Positions 58,690 through 64,000 of a DNA stretch of 64,000 bases are shown here, one piece after another. Below the pieces are notes generated by a model. It was given only the letters and a program-made list of their open reading frames with translations. It did not search any database and was not told where the DNA came from. The position numbers and the translations under genes are program-made. Positions within the stretch are counted from its first letter, which is position 1. Every line of letters begins with the position of its first letter. The DNA comes from Clarireedia homoeocarpa (Eukaryota > Ascomycota > Leotiomycetes > Helotiales > Rutstroemiaceae), in assembly GCA_001465935.1 (NCBI GenBank), contig LNKV01000036.1:496001-560000 (forward strand), given 5' to 3'.

Positions 58690-60232
58690 ATGGTGAATCG
58701 CGATGGTATGTACAAATTACTTTCTCCCTACCCTTGGGGCAGGGCCAAATTGTAAGAGTTATACACAGATACAATTTAGGACTAACTTCTGCATCTGCTG
58801 TAGTGTCCTCATGGTCAACATCCTATCTCCTCGCCGAGCTAGCCCGTCGACAACAAGATGAAGCAACAGGAACAGTGCCCGAAAAGCCCGTCTGCGGCTC
58901 TGGAGCTAAAGGGTCGTATAACACATCTGCGCATGTATTTGCGCTGGTATTGATTCTGGTTTTGAGTACAATTGGTAGTTATCTCACCCCTCTCCCTACT
59001 CATAAAAACACCCTTCCCAGCAAAGACCAAAACTAACAACAAGTCTCATTACAGCTTGCGGATTCCCCCTCATCTCCCGCCGATCCTCGAAATCTGAAGG
59101 CCCAAATCGCTTTATATTCCTCTCGCAGCATTTCGGAACTGGGGTTCTTATAGCAACCGCATTTGTGCATCTGCTACCTACAGCTTTTATGTCCCTGACC
59201 CAGCCATGTCTGCCCTATTTCTTCAGTGACGGGTATCGTCCACTCGCGGGACTGATTGCCATGTTCAGCGCATTAGTTGTAGTTGGGTTAGAGATGTTCT
59301 TAACAACCCGAGGAGCAGGGCATTCACATTCGCACGGAGGAGCATGGGGCGCTGTGCCAGAAGAAGAGGAAGGAGAAAACGCACCAGCACAAAGAAACGG
59401 GACAGTCAAGACGAAAGCCAAGAAAAGTAATGGACGGATAGGCAAACTAGGAGTCAACCACCGACCACAAGACATCGCACTGGAAGACATGGGTGAAGCC
59501 GAAGGTCTCGTATCCGGCGTTTCACCCCTCCCCATCTCCACCCCACAAACCGGCTCTGGCCACGAAAGCGAGCGTCGCAAATACCAAGACTCGGATTCCG
59601 ACTCTGATCTTGAATTCTCCGAACTCGGCAACGACGAAGAAATCCCCAGCACATCATCCAAACCCTCTCCCTTTCCCCGCCACCATAACCCCTCGGACCC
59701 CTCGGACCCTGAAACCTCCCCCATCTCCGAAAGCGATTCTCAAAAACGTCAAATCCTGCAATGTCTCCTCCTCGAAGCGGGCATCCTCTTCCACAGCGTC
59801 TTCATCGGCATGGCCATCTCCGTCGCCACCGGCCCGCCCTTCATCGTCCTCCTCATCGCCATCGCCTTCCACCAATCCTTCGAAGGGCTCGCGCTCGGCT
59901 CGCGCATTGCCGCCATCAACTTCCCGTCAGGATCTCCGCGCCCCTGGCTCATGGTTCTTGCGTATGGAACCACGACGCCGATCGGACAGGCCATCGGACT
60001 CATCGTGCATAATTTGTACGATCCGCATAGCGCGGCGGGCTTGCTGATGGTGGGGTTTATGAATGCGATTAGCAGTGGGCTGTTACTGTTCGCGGGTCTG
60101 GTGCAGTTGTTGGCGGAGGATTTCTTGAGTGATAAGAGTTATGGGGTCTTGAAGGGGAGAAGAAGATGGGAGGCATTTGGGGCAGTTATGGGAGGGAGTT
60201 GTTTAATGGCTTTGGTAGGAGCCTGGGCTTAG
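58690..60232 (+). CDS. ZIP-family zinc transporter
   Basis: Exons 58690..58705, 58804..58974 and 59055..60232 give 454 aa. ZIP carriers move Zn2+ (or Fe/Mn) into the cytosol. The first exon is only 16 nt (MVNRD). Membrane span 1 is HVFALVLILVLSTIACGFPL, split by the second intron. Span 2 and its motif are LSQHFGTGVLIATAFVHLLP, and span 3 is LAGLIAMFSALVVVGLEMFL. A long variable cytosolic loop (about residues 135-290) has the HSHSHGG metal-binding motif at its start and is then rich in Asp, Ser and Pro. The ZIP signature is in span 4-5: LLEAGILFHSVFIGMAISVA and LLIAIAFHQSFEGLALGSRI. Three further spans end in LMALVGAWA. Confidence 0.94.
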
Positions 60233-60881
60233 ATGGTGGTAAGGGGAGAGAGATGGGTAGTAAATTAAATGGAGGTGGTTTGTTTGTATATCTAGTTGTA
60301 TTGTTTGCATATTTAGCGTTTTGATGCATAACTTGGGGATTGGATAGGCATGGCGCGCATTGAGGTTGGGATAATGCCTTTTTCCTGTTTGGTCTGCGCG
60401 TGGTTGGCTACGTCATAGAGAAGCGTATAAGAGGGAAAATTATAAACATGATATCGCAGGTTTTCGTGTCTCCTTTTTGTTGTGATGACGAGATTGTGAT
60501 ATGATATTATCCTGCCGTCAGTGACCAATGTTATGTCTCCAAAGGGGTGTAAGCAGAGATGTAATAATCACGTATGGAATCGACCTTACGTTTCCACGCA
60601 TGGTTCTACTCGCCCCAATTCAGTTTGCAATCTCATATTCCTATCTCTGCACTGGGATCGCCGGGTGGTGAGTCACAAACATCATATCGCCATAAGGCAG
60701 TATCAGAGTCTTGGATAGTCTTTGGCAGGAAGCAGACTCGATTCTTCATAATAGACTGTTTAGTCTTTCAATATGTAGTAAAGGTGGCATAACAAGCAAT
60801 GATGCGACGCCATTCCGTTTAATCATCCATGCCTTCCGACCATTTAACGTTAAGAACCCCGAGAAAAAAAAGACAGCCTTT
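60233..60881. other. Intergenic, no gene seen
   Basis: 3' flanks of two convergent genes (ZIP transporter and rpl23). No RNA gene or repeat seen. Confidence 0.55.
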
Positions 60882-61850
60882 TTACATCACGACACCAGAG
60901 TTACTGGCAATACGCTACGGAAGTGGTAAGTATCCGACTCCAAATCAAAGTATCTGAGGTTGGAATAAAACTTACTGGCCATAACTCAGCAGCCTCCTTT
61001 CCTACTGGTCCGGTGATGGCGGATCCCTTCATCTCTCCCTTGGCGTTGACGATCTATGACATTTAAATCAGCACTCATTCAGAAATTCTACTCAATGAGC
61101 GAAACAGTAGCTGCGTTCCTCCCCTCCCTCTGAACCCAATATCCTCGAGGCAGCCATATATTCCATATATCGCGCGACAAGTATAAGAAACCCAAAACTC
61201 ACCACACCAGCGTTGTCCTCGAAGTACAAGAAAACACCATCGGTTCTCTTCCATGGCTTGGATTGTCTGACGATAACGGCGGGCATGACCTTTTTCCTCA
61301 ATTCCGGCTTTCCCTTCTTGACAGTGGCCATAACCATATCACCGACACCACCAGCTGGGAGACGGTTGAGACGGGCACCGATACCCTTGACGGAGATGAT
61401 GTACAAATTACGGGCACCGGAGTTGTCGCAGCAGTTCATGACTGCACCGCTATTTTTCTAGTTAGTATTCGTGTTTTCTTCATCAATTCGTAGGTGCTTG
61501 GTGTGTCGCAGTTTGTAAATGCGCAAGCATCGAAAGTCCGTTTGCTAGGTGCCGTAGATTGTGTGGAGGCTGAACTGAGGGTAAAACGTACACTGGAAGA
61601 CCGAGGGTCATCTTGAGCTTGCCACCAGGGGCACCACGTCTATAAAACCACCGCATTAGCATTCGAATTGTTTCATCCTCCGATGTATCTCCAGCCTCTT
61701 GATGGCCTGTATCCACCACTCCAGTCCATATCATTTCATTCAATTGTTCTCCAGCTCCTCAATTTCTGTCCATATCTGGCCAATCTTCGCCAATCGCATC
61801 CGCAGCACGCAAATGAGAGCAGAAAAGGCCACTCACGAAATCTTTGCCAT
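60882..61850 (-). CDS. rpl23: 60S ribosomal protein uL14 (Rpl23)
   Basis: Five exons: 61837..61850, 61592..61639, 61203..61449, 60976..61053 and 60882..60914, giving 139 aa, the normal length. uL14 sits on the large-subunit interface. The protein starts MAKISRGAPGGKLKMTLGLP, continues VGAVMNCCDNSGARNLYIIS, RLNRLPAGGVGDMVMATVKK, GKPELRKKVMPAVIVRQSKP, DGVFLYFEDNAGVIVNAKGE and ends LWPRIASNSGVVM. The exon of only 14 nt after the ATG and four long introns (61-197 nt) are typical of ascomycete ribosomal protein genes. A telobox-like AAACCCTAA lies 116 bp upstream. Confidence 0.97.
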
Positions 61851-62667
61851 CTCGACGGTATTTCCTTTAAATTACTAGAAAGGTTAGAGGCAGAGGTTGT
61901 CGATGAAGAAGTTGTCGTCGTCGAGGTTATGAGGTTGATTTGCGAAAAGTCGAATTTGGTGGTGGAAACCCTAATCGTGGTTAAGCGAAAGTTTTGGACC
62001 CACAAAAAAATGTTTTGATGATGCACTGGTAGAAAGTGATACATCTCAACAACCGGGCAAAATTCTACGAGGAACGACACGAAATAAGTGGTTTGTGAAT
62101 CAAAGTCTTTAAAATTCTTGAATAATTTCCTTCGACCGCCACAAGAGCATTATTGAGGAGCTATTGCGAGGCCCTATTGATTCTAGATCCTAAAGCATTT
62201 CCAGGCAGCGAATATGATTACAAGCAATTGTGCGCTCGCGTTTTGCACATACAATTCTCGATATCCATATAACACGGCTCTATTCCCAAGCACCTCTTTC
62301 CTGCTCCAAAACGCCACTGCTCATTTTATCCCTCCATTCCCTATTGATATGCGTGAGAGTTTTACAAAATGACAAAAAGTTGATGTCAGGTTTGATCGGA
62401 TTAGGTATGTTGGCGAGGACCTAGTACGGTCTGTGCTACCAGCACTTGAACGACAAACGACAAACCTCAACAGGCATGCAGGGACCGCCGAAAAACCTGT
62501 GCTTTACGCCGGGTTGCCACATAAATGATGATCCATGGGTATATGTAGGCTCGAGATATAAGTAGCCTAATGGGAGTTGACTGGTTGGAGTAGATAATAT
62601 TCATACTCCGGTTCGCAGAAAGAGACTCGTAAGCGTAACAGTATCTGCGGTGGTTGAGTTCATCTCA
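61851..62667. other. Promoter of rpl23 and 3' flank of the deacetylase gene
   Basis: Contains the telobox-like site; otherwise no gene, repeat or RNA seen. Confidence 0.5.
61966..61974. promoter_or_regulatory. Telobox/Tbf1-like site upstream of rpl23
   Basis: AAACCCTAA on the plus strand (TTAGGGTTT as read toward the gene), 116 bp before the rpl23 ATG. Tbf1-type factors bind ARCCCTAA sites in ribosomal protein promoters of several fungi. Confidence 0.5.
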
Positions 62668-64000
62668 TCATGACTCTGATTTCTGAGCAACCTCGGTGAT
62701 CGTTTCGGCTGTGATTTCACTGTTTTGTCGTTCGGATTCGCCCTCTTCCTTTTTGGTGGCAGGCTCAGGCTCTGGAACTGATGTTTCCGGGATAGTGACT
62801 GCATTGGCTGAAACTGCTTCATTGTTCACGGCGATGTTTGCCGAGGCTTCAGGAGCAATTGATGCTGTTGGCGAAGGTGGCTGAGCTGCTGCTTTTGTTT
62901 CGACTTCCGCAGAATCGGCCATGTCAACATCGCCATCATTGTCGGCAGGGGCTAATTTTGGAGTATGTGCGGGAGACGGTGCATTCGATGGACCAACTTC
63001 TGTAGCCTCCGCCATTGTTTCGTCTTGAATTTTATGCTCCATAAGCTCTGCATTGAATTGGGCATTCGCCTCAGTCACTGGTGTAGGAGCCTTAATTTCC
63101 CGGTCACTTTGTATTTCTGGTGTTGCTACACCACTATTCATGTCGACATCTGAATATGTCTGGTTTCGCTGCCTGGGCTGACCGCTTTGGGGAAAGGCGC
63201 CATTCGCACGATTGCCTTCCTCGTCATCGCTTTCGTCAAACTCATCATCTCTTGCCACACGCTTGTCATTTCGGTGCTGCGTATGACGAGAATCTGGGTT
63301 TTCATCATCATCGAGGTCATCCATTATCGCATCATCCTCATCAGTAGTACCAGCAAGGGTGGTTCGTGGAACATCTTGCATTTGAACAGAAGGGGCATGT
63401 GCTGTTCTTTTGAGATTTTCAATAACTTGGATCTTAATCTTCTCAAGATAATCCTTTGAGTTGGCGTTTTCCATGTTCGAAGCACGGACGTCAAGTTCAT
63501 AGTCAGGACCATAGTACTGTGAAGAATGTCAGTCTTGATTTGCGTGTCCGATCGTAGAGGAGCCATACCTCATAGTACTCATTGTAAGGAAGAACGGGAT
63601 CCATTTCCTTGCCAACCAAAACGCCAGTCTCGAAAGCCCAAGTACGGGCAACATTGCGCATGGTATATCCACCTCCACCGAGAACTAATGTTGGTTTGTT
63701 AAAGCTCTTGACAAATTGAACACAGTTGGCATGGCCCCTCATGCTCAGATTGAAGCAGCCTAGACGATCGCCTGAAAGACTGTCACCGCCACATTGAAGA
63801 ACAATTGCTTCCGGTTGGTAGTAGTCCATAACACTTTGAATGACCGGTTCGAAGATAGATTTGTATGTGACATCGTCAATACCATCGCGAAGGGGAAAGT
63901 TAACGGCGTAATTTTTGCCCTGACCAACACCAATGTCTCTCAGTTCACCTGTTCCTGGGAAGTATTCACCATATTTGTGAAATGACACCGTCATAACTCT
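62668..64000 (-). CDS. rpd3: Class I histone deacetylase, Rpd3/RpdA type (5' end outside window)
   Basis: Partial gene with exons 63569..>64000 and 62668..63516, joined by a 52-nt intron. The visible part starts in the catalytic domain (RVMTVSFHKYGEYFPGTGEL). It includes the zinc-site segment VLQCGGDSLSGDRLGCFNLS, MRGHANCVQFVKSFNKPTLV and LGGGGYTMRNVARTWAFET with the catalytic Tyr, then VLPYNEYYEYYGPDYELDVR. Rpd3 removes acetyl groups from histone tails in Sin3-type complexes. A C-terminal extension of about 270 residues, acidic and Pro/Ala-rich (TTDEDDAIMDDLDDDENPD and on), continues to the stop at 62668. Filamentous fungal RpdA proteins have such an extension, which yeast Rpd3 lacks. The N-terminal part lies beyond 64000. 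Confidence 0.96.

Overview
This is a 64 kb piece of nuclear DNA from a filamentous ascomycete. The genes are split by short (about 48-200 nt) GT-AG introns with CTAAC-like branch sites, and the set of housekeeping genes is fungal (Vps53, Yth1, Wss1, Mdm38/LETM1, Snx4, Kex2, Rpl23, Rpd3-type deacetylase). The style of the proteins and of the AT-rich transposon debris suggests a Leotiomycete, perhaps near Botrytis/Sclerotinia. That placement is inference from memory of homologues, not a search result. I rebuilt 20 protein-coding genes exon by exon; splice sites were chosen so that reading frame, GT-AG borders and family conservation agree. I add one probably broken gene and one weak ORF.

Layout. 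0-11 kb: a small acidic type I membrane protein (+), a Ser-rich protein (-), thioredoxin reductase (-), the GARP subunit Vps53 (-) and a GH18 chitinase without a signal peptide (-). 11-13.5 kb holds no gene I can support. 13.5-20.4 kb: Yth1 (+), a DUF1776 protein (-) divergent from the DNA-protein-crosslink protease Wss1 (+), and a DUF2306-like membrane protein (+). 20.4-27.8 kb is gene-poor: a membrane-protein gene with an in-frame stop and a 50-nt T tract, an AT-rich stretch that looks RIP-mutated, and a probable solo LTR. 27.8-35.5 kb: phosphoketolase, a sugar-porter MFS transporter and an AK3-type adenylate kinase, all on the minus strand. 36.8-44.4 kb: LETM1 protein (+), sorting nexin 4 (+) and Kex2 (-), with a dense microsatellite cluster between the last two. 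46.7-54.8 kb: a very long PhoD-like phosphatase protein (+) and a secreted lysozyme-like protein (+). 55.9-64 kb: an uncharacterised protein with an R/STTS/ExE pattern (-), a ZIP zinc transporter (+), ribosomal protein uL14 (-), and a class I histone deacetylase that runs off the right edge (-).

Functional links. Phosphoketolase and the sugar porter lie side by side on one strand and could serve pentose or hexose uptake and cleavage to acetyl phosphate. Vps53, Snx4 and Kex2 all act in endosome-Golgi traffic or processing, but they are scattered and their co-location looks like chance. I see no operon-like system, CRISPR array or secondary-metabolite cluster.

The observations I find most worth following are: the ADP-ribosyltransferase-like motif set in the gene at 55930-57535; a presequence-like in-frame extension without an AUG upstream of thioredoxin reductase; the broken membrane-protein gene; the solo LTR; and a telobox-like (Tbf1-type) site upstream of the ribosomal protein gene.
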